Below, piece by piece: positions 1-7,111 of a stretch of 8,336 nucleotides of DNA. The DNA lies in the NCBI GenBank assembly GCA_937967755.1, contig CALBTA010000486.1, positions 1 through 8,336 of the forward strand. Reading direction: 5' to 3'. Every line of letters starts with the position of its first letter. Positions within the stretch are counted from its first letter, which is position 1. The position numbers were made by a program, and so were the translations under genes. The notes beneath the pieces were generated by a model, which was given only the letters and a program-made list of their open reading frames with translations, had not been told where the DNA came from and searched no databases. The stretch comes from an uncultured Planctomycetaceae bacterium (lineage in GTDB: Bacteria; Planctomycetota; Planctomycetia; Pirellulales; Pirellulaceae).

Positions 1-841
1 CGTTGTCTTCCAATGCCTTCAGCATTTGCCCGACCGACCAGTCGATGTGTTCAATGGTCAGCTTGTACGCCAGCTTCGGTTCGGCGTCGTAGCGTTCGTC
101 GGACACGAACAGCGGCACGTGCGGCATCGTGTTGGCGAAGTACAAAAAGAACGGCTGATCCTTATTGGCGGTGATGAACTTCACGGCCTCTTCGGTGTAG
201 CGGTCGGTTAGGGTGATTTGGTTGACCGGCGATTCGATGATCTTCTCGTCGTTGTACAGTTCGTTATTGTAAATGTCCCAGCGTTTCTCTTTCCAAATCT
301 TGTCCAGATCGGCCGTGTTGTTTCCCCAACCCTTTTTGCGGGCCATGTCGTTGCTATAAGGCAGGCCGAAGTATTTGTCGAAGCCCTGGGCGGTCGGCAA
401 CGTTTGCGGCTTATCACCCACGTGCCACTTGCCAATGCACATCGTCGCATAGCCCTTGGTCTTCAGCATATCGGCGATGGTCACTTCATCAGGATGAAGC
501 CCCACATTCGAACGCGGGCCCAGCACGCCAGGCATGCTGATCCGCGGTTGATAACACCCGGTCAGCAACGACGCCCGCGACGCGCTGCAAACGCAATACG
601 CGGAATAGAAATCGGTGAACTTCATCCCTTCGGTCGCCATGCGGTCGATGTGCGGCGTTTTGATATCGGGCGAACCAAAGCAGCCCAGGTCTTGGTAGCC
701 CTGGTCGTCGTTGAAGACGATCAGAAAGTTCGGTTTCTCGCCGGCTGTCGACGGGCTAGCAACCAGCAGCCCGGTCGCCACGGCGACCAGCACGATGGTG
801 AAAATCGGAACCCGATAGGTTTGCGGCCGCACGAACTTCAT
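1..841 (-). CDS. Secreted sulfatase (arylsulfatase A-like, S1 type), N-terminal part
   Basis: Hydrolyses sulfate esters, probably of polysaccharides or other organic sulfates, in the periplasm or outside the cell. The frame is open from ATG at 841 to the left edge (280 codons seen); the C-terminal half is outside the window. Residues 1-33 form a signal peptide: basic start, hydrophobic core around 12-28, likely cut after STA at 33. PNFLIVFNDDQG at 37-48 gives metal ligands D45 and D46. The sulfatase signature C85-S-A-S-R-A-S-L-L-T-G marks C85 as the residue converted to formylglycine, so an FGE-type or anSME maturase elsewhere is expected. GKWHVG at 137-142 supplies K138 and H140, and H241 lies in MPHVPL. 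The start is backed by a GGGAG ribosome site 6 nt upstream. It is divergent from the TPR gene. Family assignment is secure; the substrate cannot be told from this part. Confidence 0.95.
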   Translation of the reverse strand, partial: MKFVRPQTYRVPIFTIVLVAVATGLLVASPSTAGEKPNFLIVFNDDQGYQDLGCFGSPDIKTPHIDRMATEGMKFTDFYSAYCVCSASRASLLTGCYQPRISMPGVLGPRSNVGLHPDEVTIADMLKTKGYATMCIGKWHVGDKPQTLPTAQGFDKYFGLPYSNDMARKKGWGNNTADLDKIWKEKRWDIYNNELYNDEKIIESPVNQITLTDRYTEEAVKFITANKDQPFFLYFANTMPHVPLFVSDERYDAEPKLAYKLTIEHIDWSVGQMLKALEDN

Positions 842-846
842 GGAAA

Positions 847-852
847 TCTCCC
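847..852 (-). promoter_or_regulatory. Ribosome binding site of the sulfatase gene
   Basis: Read on the minus strand this is GGGAGA, ending 5 nt before the ATG at 841 (6 nt if only GGGAG is counted). It is a good Shine-Dalgarno match and fixes the start in front of the signal peptide. Confidence 0.7.
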
Positions 853-929
853 GTGTCAATTAGCAAATGCGGAATAGTTTAACGAGGCAGGCAGCGCGAT
901 TGTCGCCAACGCCGCGAAATATGACAGCT

Positions 930-935
930 ACTATA
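930..935 (-). promoter_or_regulatory. Possible -10 element for the sulfatase gene
   Basis: On the minus strand this reads TATAGT, five of six matches to TATAAT, about 90 nt upstream of the sulfatase ATG. No convincing -35 box lies 16-18 nt further upstream, so this is a weak call. It lies in the 189-bp divergent intergenic region (842-1030), which holds no gene. Confidence 0.2.
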
Positions 936-946
936 GCAGCGCTGAC

Positions 947-976
947 TTGAGAAGCGAGCTTTCGGCAACATACAAT
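947..976 (+). promoter_or_regulatory. Candidate sigma70-like promoter of the TPR/C39 gene
   Basis: TTGAGA at 947-952 (five of six to TTGACA) and TACAAT at 971-976 (five of six to TATAAT) are separated by 18 bp. Transcription would start near 983 and leave a leader of about 48 nt before the ATG at 1031. It is the best pair in the divergent region. Promoter rules in planctomycetes are less well defined than in enterobacteria, so confidence is modest. Confidence 0.4.
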
Positions 977-1030
977 TGAGCGACCTCTACCACTTCACCC
1001 GCCCGTTCGTGGCCACAGAAAGCAAAACGC

Positions 1031-4000
1031 ATGACAACGACCAAAGTACAGCCCGAGGCGATGGAACTTCTCGACAGGGTCGGAAAAATGTACGGCCGCG
1101 GGCGGTACCTCGATGCGTTGGAACTGGCCGAGCCGCTGGGGCCGCTGACCGATTGGCCGGGCACGCGGGGGCGGCTGTTGGCGGGTCGCATGGCGAACAA
1201 CCTCGGGGCGCCGCGGTTGGGGCGAGCGCTGCATTTGCTGCTGTTCCGAGAAGACTCGACCGATTGGGACGTGCGGTTCTTCTATGTGTGGGCTCGGTTC
1301 GCCCGGCGCGGCCCGCTGGTCGCGTGGCAAAAGATGGAAGCGTTCGGAGAGCCAACGGCCGATGCCCGCGATGTCACTCGCGCCGATTGGCTGGCGCTGA
1401 AAGCGCATACGCTGGCGATGTTGCGCGACTTCGAATCGGCCGATGCGCTGATCGAACGGGCCATCGATACCGCGCCCGACCGGCCGTGGGTTTGGGTAGA
1501 GAACGCCGGCGTGCTGGAGATGGAAGACCGTTACGAAGAAGCGATTGAATCAGCGCAGCGGGCGCTCGAGCTGCGGCCGTTCTATCGCCCGGCTGTGCAG
1601 GCGACGGCCCATGCGCTGGTGCAGCTGAACCGCGACGAGGACGCACTGGAATTGTTGACCGAAGCCAGCGAGAAGTTGCAATGCGGCGATGTCTTCGCCC
1701 AGTTGGCGGCGCTGCAAACCGAATTGCGGATGTATGACGATGCGCGGCTAAACCTCGATCAGCTTGAGAAGTATTACCCGCTGAGCCATTACGATCGGCA
1801 CCGCGACAAGTGGCTGGCTGCCCGCCGTGCAGACGCGGCCTATTTCTGCGGCGATGTGGACGAAGCTGTGCGGTTGGCGAAGGAGTCGGATTCGCCCTTC
1901 CACAAGCACATGATCGAAAATTTGGAGAAGAGCGATTCAGGTGACCAGCGTGTCGAACTGCCCGTGCCGTTCGTCCGCCAGCATCACAACACCTGCGGCC
2001 CTGCGACGCTATCTTCCATCACGCAGTACTGGCAGCAGCCGGTCGATCACTTGGAAGTCGTCGAAAAGATCTGTTACGACGGCACGCCCGCCTACAGCGA
2101 GCGAAGTTGGGCGGAGGAAAACGGCTTCGTCGCCCGCGAGTTCGCCCTGACCTGGGAATCGGGTAAGGCAGTGCTCGATCTCGGTCTGCCGTTCACGCTC
2201 ACCACGGTCGATCCCGGCAACGCCCATCTGCAAGCGGTACACGGTTACGACGAACGCCGCGGGTCGATGCTCGTCCGCGACCCAGGCGAACGGCATACGT
2301 CAGAGTTTCTGGCGGAAAAAATGATCGAACATTACCAGCCCTGCGGCCCGCGGGCGATGGTGATGGTTCCGAAGCAGTGGCTCGAAGGCGATGTTCAATC
2401 CAATAGGCAGCCGCTGACCGACTCGCGACTGGGCCGTCAGGGACAAGACGTGGATCGGGCCGAATTCGCGGCGAAGTTCAACGCCATCGAATTACCCGAT
2501 GCCGAGTTTTACGATCTGTACTATCAGGTCGAGATGGCGCTGCAGCGGCACGACCGTGACGGGGCGCGGGATGTGAACAATCAGATGCGGGCGTTAGATG
2601 CCGGGCACCGCCTGACGATCCACGCCCGCCGGGCGATCGCGGCGTACGATGCCGATCAGCCGACGATGCTGGCCTGTGCCGAGCAGTTGCTGAACTTGTA
2701 CCCCAAGGATGTCAACGTTCGGATGATGCGGCTGTCGCTGCTGGGCGACTTGGGGCGGCGAGATGAACGGCGCGAACGGCTGGAAGAGATCTGTGCGCAG
2801 ACCGATGCCGATCCGTACTTCTGGCATCAGATGGCGTTGGAACTGAGCAGCGATGCGCGCCAGTACGAACGGGCAACGCAACTCGTTCGCCGTTCGATGC
2901 GTTACCGTCCGCTGGACGATCGCGGCATGTCGCTGTTGGCCGACGTGATGTGGGACCGCCCCGAACAACGGGCCGATGCGTTGGTTCTATACCGCTTCGC
3001 CGCCTGCTTGGGCGAACGGGATGAAAATCACGCGCGGAGCTACTTGCTCGCTTCCCGCCATCTGCACCGTACTGAGGAAGCAGTGAAGTTTCTGGAAGAC
3101 CGCTTCCGCCGCTTTGGAAAGCAGAAGAGCTGGGCGGCGCAAACGTTGGTGTGGGCGTTGGAGGTGCTTGACCGCAACAGCGATGCGCTGGCCGTCGTTG
3201 ACGAGGCTTTGACGAAGCGGCCCGATGATGGCGAATTGTTGCTGTACGCCGCCGATTTCCATTCCCGCTACGGCGGGCACGACCGCGCGCGGGAATTGCT
3301 GAACAAGGCGAAGGACAATTCGCACGCCACCGCCTGGATGCGAAGTGCCGCGGGCATCGAAAACAACGAAGGTAACTTGCAGCCGGCCCTGGAGTATTGG
3401 CAGAACATTCTGGCCGCTGAGCCACTGGCGCCCGATGCCAACCACATGGTCGCCGAATTGACCGGCGATTTGCAGGGTCGCGAAGCGGCCATCGCCCATT
3501 TGCAAGCGGCGATCGAGCGTTTTCCGCACAGCTACGCGCTGCATTCGATGATGATGCAATGGCACGCCGGGACCGAGGCGGCCGAAGCCGAGAAAGCCGC
3601 CCGGGCGATGCTGGCGGCGTTCCCGGTCGACGCCTACGCTCGTCGGGAGTTGGCGATTGCATTGGTTCGCGGCCGCAAGTGGGAAGAAGCCCAGGCCGAG
3701 ACAACGCTCGCCTACGAGATGGAGCCGACCCACCCGCTCGCTTCGTTCCTGCAAGGCAAAATTCACGACGCGGCCGGGCGGACTGATCAGGCGAAGGAGT
3801 CGCTCCGCGAGGCGATTCGGGCCAGTATCGACTACGACGCAGCCGTCGCAGCGTTGATCGGCATGTGCGACACGCAGGCCGAGCGCGAAGCGGAACTTTC
3901 GTTCATTTACGATCAACTCGTTAACCAGGTCACGTTCGGCGACGGCCTGTTGGCCTATCGCGAATACGCAGGCAGCACCTGGCGGCCGGAAAAAATCGTC

Positions 4001-6115
4001 AGCCAGTTGCGCGAAGCACGGGCGCAGCGGCCCGACCTGTGGCAAGCCCGCAGTGCGCTGGTGATGCAGCTGTTGGACATGGAGCAAACCGACGAGGCGC
4101 TCGAAATTGCGCAGGAGGCGTCGGAGCAATTCCCGCTGTTGCCGCGTGTCTGGCTCGATCTTTCGCAAGTCTACCAGGCCCGCTGCGAAGCGGCTGGCGA
4201 GATCGACGCGCTGCAAAAGGCCCTGCAGATCAGTCCGTTCTACAGCGAAGCGTCGCGGTTCCTCGCTGAAGCCTTGCAGCGCGAAGGCCGATTGGACGAA
4301 GCCCGCGCGGTGATCGAAAAGGCGATCGCCGGCACGCCGCGGGAAGTTCCCAACTATGGCACGTTGGGCGATGTGCTGTGGGCGCAGGGGCATCATGACG
4401 AGGCGATCGAGCAGGTCACCCACGCGGTCACCGTCGAACCGGGTTACGAGTATGGCTGGTTCCAACTGCGGAACTGGACCGCACACTTGGAACGCCCGGA
4501 TGAGGTGTTCAATCTGTTGCATGATTTGACCGAACGCCGCCCGCAGGAGCCGCGCAGTTGGCGGCTGCTGGCCGACGCGCTGATCGAAACGGGGCAGTTT
4601 GAAGAGGCAATCGGTGCGCTCGACCACGCCCTGGAAATCAACCGCCGGGATGTCGATAGCCATAGCTCGAAAGCTTACGTGCTGGTCGAACTCGGCCGTT
4701 TTGACGAAGCGCTGGCCGCTTGCCGGCCGGAGATTTTCGGCGACGATCCGCCGATCGAACTGCGGGGCCGCGCCGCCGAGATCATTGCCCGCCGTGGCGA
4801 CTTTGACGAAGCGATTGCGGCGATGCGGAAAGTGTTGGCCGACGATCCGAACTACATTTGGGCCTGGCGGCAGTTGACCAGTTGGTTCTTCGAACTGCAA
4901 CGGCTGGATGAATACTTCCAGGCCGCTGATGAATTCGTGCGAGCCGCGCCGCGGTACGCGCTCGCCTGGGGCTATCGGGCGGACGCCAACCGCGCCCGCG
5001 AACTGCGCGACGATGCCCTCCGCGATTACAACAAGGCGTTCGAATTGGATCGTTCTTACACGTACGCCGCGCTGTCCCTGATCGACATGCACCTGGAAAA
5101 CAGCGATCCGGCCGAGGCGGAAGCGGTTTTGACCGCCGCGACCGACATCCCGCCCGATTTGACGCAGGGTAACCAGGTTCGCATCGACGTCGCCCGGCGG
5201 AAACTGGACGCGGCGGTCGAGAACTTGGACCGGCTTTGCCAGATGCCGATTTCGGATGAAGATTCGCTGCGCATGGCGATTGCCGATATGTGGGATGCGA
5301 ACTACGCGGAGGAGGCTTACGACGTTCTGAGCAAGTGGAGCCTTGACGAAAAGGCCAGCCCGTTGGTTGCGCTGGTCTGGGTCCACGCGGGCACGCTTTT
5401 GGATAGGACCGGCGAGGTCGGCCGCACGATTGACCGCGCGGCCGCGAACACACCCCAATGGCATTCCGCGGCGCAGCGATACCTGCAAGCGCTGGGCAGC
5501 GTGAAAGCCAAAGGCAAGGTGGTGAAATTCCTGCGCAAGCACGCCGCGCTGATTGATGCCGACGATGCCACCTGGGCCGAGGCCGGCGATGCGTTGTACC
5601 AGTGCGAAGACCGCCAGGCGGCGATTGATATGCTTTTCGCTTGGCCCAACCGTGAAGCGCGGCCGTACATGCTGTTCTCGCTGGTGTTGGCGCTGTGGGA
5701 AGTCGGCCGCGTGGAAGATGCGATCAAAACCGGCGACGCGGCCATGCGGATGGAACCGGACCACACGACCCCGCTGCACGCGCTGTTCCTGGCGATGGGT
5801 TATTCCGTGACCGACAAGAAGCGGGCCGCCCGCCGAAAGTTGGAACAGATTTCGCGAGAGGAACTGGCCGAGCCGTTCCACAAACTGTACGATGCGACCG
5901 CCATGCTGTTGCAATTGCTGCTGACCCCCAAGGGCGAGTCGAGCTACGGCAAGGATAAACGCATGCTGGCCGGGTCGAGCGCTGGTATTAAAGTCGCCTC
6001 GGCGGAAGAACAGGTCGACGCCAATCTGCTGCACCTCAGCCGCGCGGCATTGGCCGATCACTACGGAAAGTCGATGGCCGCCCGCTGGCATCGTTGGCAG
6101 TTGAAGAAAGCGTAA
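1031..6115 (+). CDS. Giant TPR protein with embedded C39-like cysteine peptidase domain
   Basis: 1694 residues, with no signal peptide or membrane segment, so probably cytoplasmic. Residues about 10-300 are TPR-like helical repeats; a clear one is VENAGVLEMEDRYEEAIESA at 156-175. Residues about 309-447 resemble the papain-like Peptidase_C39/C39_2 fold: VPFVRQHHNTCGPATL with Q317 and C322, then H404 in AVHGYD and D417 in VRDPG, an order and spacing fitting a Cys-His-Asp triad. Residues about 470-1694 are again TPR-rich, for example 1074-1103, 1177-1205 and 1246-1274. A unit of about 136 residues appears duplicated (1110-1230 and 1246-1366). TPRs usually bind protein partners, so the domain may cleave or bind a recruited peptide; that is inference. 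C39 domains of ABC exporters cut double-glycine leaders, but no exporter is seen here. The start at 1031 has only a weak AGAAAG ribosome site; M11 (1061) is an alternative. Pseudomonas PA2778-type proteins also join C39 and TPR, but are exported. Confidence 0.88.
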   Translation: MTTTKVQPEAMELLDRVGKMYGRGRYLDALELAEPLGPLTDWPGTRGRLLAGRMANNLGAPRLGRALHLLLFREDSTDWDVRFFYVWARFARRGPLVAWQKMEAFGEPTADARDVTRADWLALKAHTLAMLRDFESADALIERAIDTAPDRPWVWVENAGVLEMEDRYEEAIESAQRALELRPFYRPAVQATAHALVQLNRDEDALELLTEASEKLQCGDVFAQLAALQTELRMYDDARLNLDQLEKYYPLSHYDRHRDKWLAARRADAAYFCGDVDEAVRLAKESDSPFHKHMIENLEKSDSGDQRVELPVPFVRQHHNTCGPATLSSITQYWQQPVDHLEVVEKICYDGTPAYSERSWAEENGFVAREFALTWESGKAVLDLGLPFTLTTVDPGNAHLQAVHGYDERRGSMLVRDPGERHTSEFLAEKMIEHYQPCGPRAMVMVPKQWLEGDVQSNRQPLTDSRLGRQGQDVDRAEFAAKFNAIELPDAEFYDLYYQVEMALQRHDRDGARDVNNQMRALDAGHRLTIHARRAIAAYDADQPTMLACAEQLLNLYPKDVNVRMMRLSLLGDLGRRDERRERLEEICAQTDADPYFWHQMALELSSDARQYERATQLVRRSMRYRPLDDRGMSLLADVMWDRPEQRADALVLYRFAACLGERDENHARSYLLASRHLHRTEEAVKFLEDRFRRFGKQKSWAAQTLVWALEVLDRNSDALAVVDEALTKRPDDGELLLYAADFHSRYGGHDRARELLNKAKDNSHATAWMRSAAGIENNEGNLQPALEYWQNILAAEPLAPDANHMVAELTGDLQGREAAIAHLQAAIERFPHSYALHSMMMQWHAGTEAAEAEKAARAMLAAFPVDAYARRELAIALVRGRKWEEAQAETTLAYEMEPTHPLASFLQGKIHDAAGRTDQAKESLREAIRASIDYDAAVAALIGMCDTQAEREAELSFIYDQLVNQVTFGDGLLAYREYAGSTWRPEKIVSQLREARAQRPDLWQARSALVMQLLDMEQTDEALEIAQEASEQFPLLPRVWLDLSQVYQARCEAAGEIDALQKALQISPFYSEASRFLAEALQREGRLDEARAVIEKAIAGTPREVPNYGTLGDVLWAQGHHDEAIEQVTHAVTVEPGYEYGWFQLRNWTAHLERPDEVFNLLHDLTERRPQEPRSWRLLADALIETGQFEEAIGALDHALEINRRDVDSHSSKAYVLVELGRFDEALAACRPEIFGDDPPIELRGRAAEIIARRGDFDEAIAAMRKVLADDPNYIWAWRQLTSWFFELQRLDEYFQAADEFVRAAPRYALAWGYRADANRARELRDDALRDYNKAFELDRSYTYAALSLIDMHLENSDPAEAEAVLTAATDIPPDLTQGNQVRIDVARRKLDAAVENLDRLCQMPISDEDSLRMAIADMWDANYAEEAYDVLSKWSLDEKASPLVALVWVHAGTLLDRTGEVGRTIDRAAANTPQWHSAAQRYLQALGSVKAKGKVVKFLRKHAALIDADDATWAEAGDALYQCEDRQAAIDMLFAWPNREARPYMLFSLVLALWEVGRVEDAIKTGDAAMRMEPDHTTPLHALFLAMGYSVTDKKRAARRKLEQISREELAEPFHKLYDATAMLLQLLLTPKGESSYGKDKRMLAGSSAGIKVASAEEQVDANLLHLSRAALADHYGKSMAARWHRWQLKKA

Positions 6116-6127
6116 CGTTGCCGATTC

Positions 6128-6150
6128 GTAGGGCGCAGTTCCACTGCGCC
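6128..6150 (+). repeat. Palindromic repeat, unit 1 (GTAGG family)
   Basis: The unit starts GTAGG and holds a perfect hairpin: GGCGCAGT (6132-6139), loop TCC, ACTGCGCC (6143-6150). It lies 12 nt after the stop of the TPR/C39 gene. Compared with units 2 and 3, the shared pattern is GTAGGKCGSARTTCCAYT. No T-run follows, so it is not a classic intrinsic terminator, though it may block 3' exonucleases. Confidence 0.7.
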
Positions 6151-6155
6151 TGAAA

Positions 6156-6176
6156 CGGAGTGGAACTCCGACCTAC
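6156..6176 (-). repeat. Palindromic repeat, unit 2, inverted relative to unit 1
   Basis: On the minus strand it begins GTAGGTCGGAGTTCCACT. It holds its own perfect hairpin: CGGAGT (6156-6161), loop GGA, ACTCCG (6165-6170). Its 18-base arm (6159-6176) pairs with the arm of unit 1 (6128-6145) at 16 of 18 positions, so the pair can fold either as two small hairpins or as one long stem with a 13-nt loop. Confidence 0.7.
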
Positions 6177-6195
6177 TGAGGAAACGCCCAAGCCC

Positions 6196-6393
6196 ATGCC
6201 CAAGCGGGAAAAAATCTCCTGTAGCTGCGGCGGCGAGCTTGCTCGGCCTTTGCCCAAGAAGTGCCCTCACTGCGGAGCGTTAATCGTTGGCGTTCGACGC
6301 CGGCTTTGGCCCTTGGTCTGGCCTGTGCTGGTGATTATCCTGATGTTCGCCTCCCTCGCCGGGTTGCTCTGGTGGGTTGGCGGGGCATCTTGA
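6196..6393 (+). CDS. Small zinc-ribbon protein with one membrane helix
   Basis: 65 residues. An N-terminal four-cysteine knuckle (C9-x-C11 and C23-x-x-C26, with PKKCPHCGA) fits a zinc ribbon. A basic stretch RRR (34-36) leads into one hydrophobic helix (about 37-61, rich in W, L, V), then a short GGAS end. By the positive-inside rule the zinc ribbon faces the cytoplasm. Function is unknown; such proteins can be adaptors or membrane-bound regulators, but nothing here decides. The start is the weak point. ATG 6196 puts the cysteines right at the N-terminus, but the nearest purine-rich site (GAGG, 6178-6181) is 14 nt away. The in-frame GTG at 6160 lies inside a palindromic repeat and is unlikely. 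It is 80 nt after the TPR/C39 gene on the same strand, so co-transcription is possible. Confidence 0.7.
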   Translation: MPKREKISCSCGGELARPLPKKCPHCGALIVGVRRRLWPLVWPVLVIILMFASLAGLLWWVGGAS

Positions 6394-6410
6394 TTGAATT
6401 ACAAACTGGC

Positions 6411-6430
6411 GTAGCGGGGCTTCCGCCGAG
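6411..6430 (+). repeat. Possible diverged palindromic element
   Basis: This stretch starts GTAG and contains GCGG (6414-6417), a 5-nt loop, then CCGC (6423-6426). It resembles the GTAGG repeat units in its start and in TTCC at its centre, and also sits just after a gene end, 17 nt past the stop at 6393. The stem is only 4 bp, so the match could be chance. Confidence 0.25.
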
Positions 6431-6441
6431 TCATAGCTCTC

Positions 6442-6447
6442 AAAAGG
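6442..6447 (+). promoter_or_regulatory. Ribosome binding site of the acidic-tail membrane protein
   Basis: AAAAGG ends 7 nt before the ATG at 6455, a usable Shine-Dalgarno site with good spacing. It supports that start over downstream methionines. Confidence 0.5.
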
Positions 6448-6454
6448 CACCACC

Positions 6455-7081
6455 ATGTCCGAACCCTACCAACCGCCCGAGAAGGATGCCGGCGACGCGA
6501 AATCCCAGGAGAAGAAAAAAGGCAGCGGCCTGCTGCGAATCATTCTGTTCGCCATTTTGCTGGTGATGGTCGGGCTGCTGGGGCTGGATCTCTACGCTCG
6601 CAATGCTTCCAAGACGGCCTTCGAAAAGGTCGTCAAGCAGGTGGAACAAAAGACCAAGGCTCCGCCCGAAGAGATCCACAAGTTGCTCGGCCGCGAACCC
6701 GACCAACCGATCGAAACCAAGGAACACTATTTTCAAGAGACGTATTCCTGGCAGCGGGGCAACCTGCTGAAGAAGGAATACATCAAGGTGCTGTACGCCA
6801 ATGAGGACGACGAGCCGAAGCTGCACGAGGTCGTTCGCAACGTCGAACCGGAGATGAACGACATCCCCAACCCCGAACCGGCGGAACTCGACCCGGCTGA
6901 CGTTGATCCGGTGCGGGACGGTATCGTTGATCCGGGCGCAGCGGACGCCGAAGAGCCAACCGCCGACGGCGACGCCGATGAGGGAGCCGAACCGGGCGAT
7001 GCTGACGAACCATCCGACGAGTCGGAGCCGACCGACGGCGAACCGGACGACAGCGAAGAAGCGACCGACGAAGGTGCGTAG
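6455..7081 (+). CDS. Single-pass membrane protein with acidic C-terminal tail, unknown function
   Basis: 208 residues, not recognised as a named family. Residues 1-25 are polar with a basic KKK cluster at 20-22. Residues about 26-46 form one hydrophobic helix (LLRIILFAILLVMVGLLGL). The rest should lie outside the cytoplasm by the positive-inside rule. Residues about 50-130 are mixed and may fold: they include a coiled-coil-like stretch (FEKVVKQVEQK) and a WQRGNLLKKEYIKVLYA segment that could be beta-rich. From about 131 to the end the chain is almost only D, E, A, P, G, S and T, probably disordered and strongly negative, and could bind cations or basic partners. It follows the zinc-ribbon gene by 61 nt on the same strand and is convergent with the DUF4190-like gene. 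Its stop codon overlaps a perfect hairpin by one base. Confidence 0.75.
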   Translation: MSEPYQPPEKDAGDAKSQEKKKGSGLLRIILFAILLVMVGLLGLDLYARNASKTAFEKVVKQVEQKTKAPPEEIHKLLGREPDQPIETKEHYFQETYSWQRGNLLKKEYIKVLYANEDDEPKLHEVVRNVEPEMNDIPNPEPAELDPADVDPVRDGIVDPGAADAEEPTADGDADEGAEPGDADEPSDESEPTDGEPDDSEEATDEGA

Positions 7082-7102
7082 TACGGACCTCCCGATCCGT
7101 AC
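7081..7102. repeat. Perfect hairpin overlapping the stop of the acidic-tail gene
   Basis: GTACGGA (7081-7087) and TCCGTAC (7096-7102) are perfect reverse complements around the 8-nt loop CCTCCCGA. The G at 7081 is the last base of the TAG stop codon. No T-run follows on either side, so a Rho-independent terminator is not certain; it may stabilise the 3' end of the plus-strand transcript. Confidence 0.55.
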
Positions 7103-7111
7103 ACGCTGGCG

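Noticed and set aside
218..877. A 219-codon plus-strand frame opposite the sulfatase
   Set aside because: The minus strand encodes signal peptide, DD, CxASR and GKWH sulfatase motifs in one continuous frame; the plus frame has none.
976..1548. A 190-codon plus-strand frame overlapping the start of the TPR gene
   Set aside because: It is Arg/Ala/Gly-rich, as expected of an out-of-frame shadow, while the overlapping frame encodes recognisable TPR motifs and runs 1694 codons.
1976..2370. Bacteriocin-exporter interpretation of the C39-like domain
   Set aside because: There is no membrane domain, ATPase domain, HlyD-like partner or double-glycine precursor in the window; the domain sits in a soluble TPR protein.
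2987..6091. A 1034-codon open frame on the minus strand inside the TPR/C39 gene
   Set aside because: It is wholly antisense to a gene with clear TPR and C39 motifs. Long antisense frames are expected in GC-rich genes with biased third positions, and its translation is low-complexity R/Q/V/G-rich with no recognisable domain.
6128..6176. CRISPR or tRNA-like origin of the inverted repeats
   Set aside because: There is no regular direct-repeat/spacer array and no tRNA cloverleaf or CCA-like end; the structure is two oppositely oriented hairpins.
6160..6195. GTG at 6160 as an upstream start of the zinc-ribbon protein
   Set aside because: It lies within palindromic repeat unit 2, has no properly spaced ribosome site, and would add 12 residues encoded largely by the repeat.
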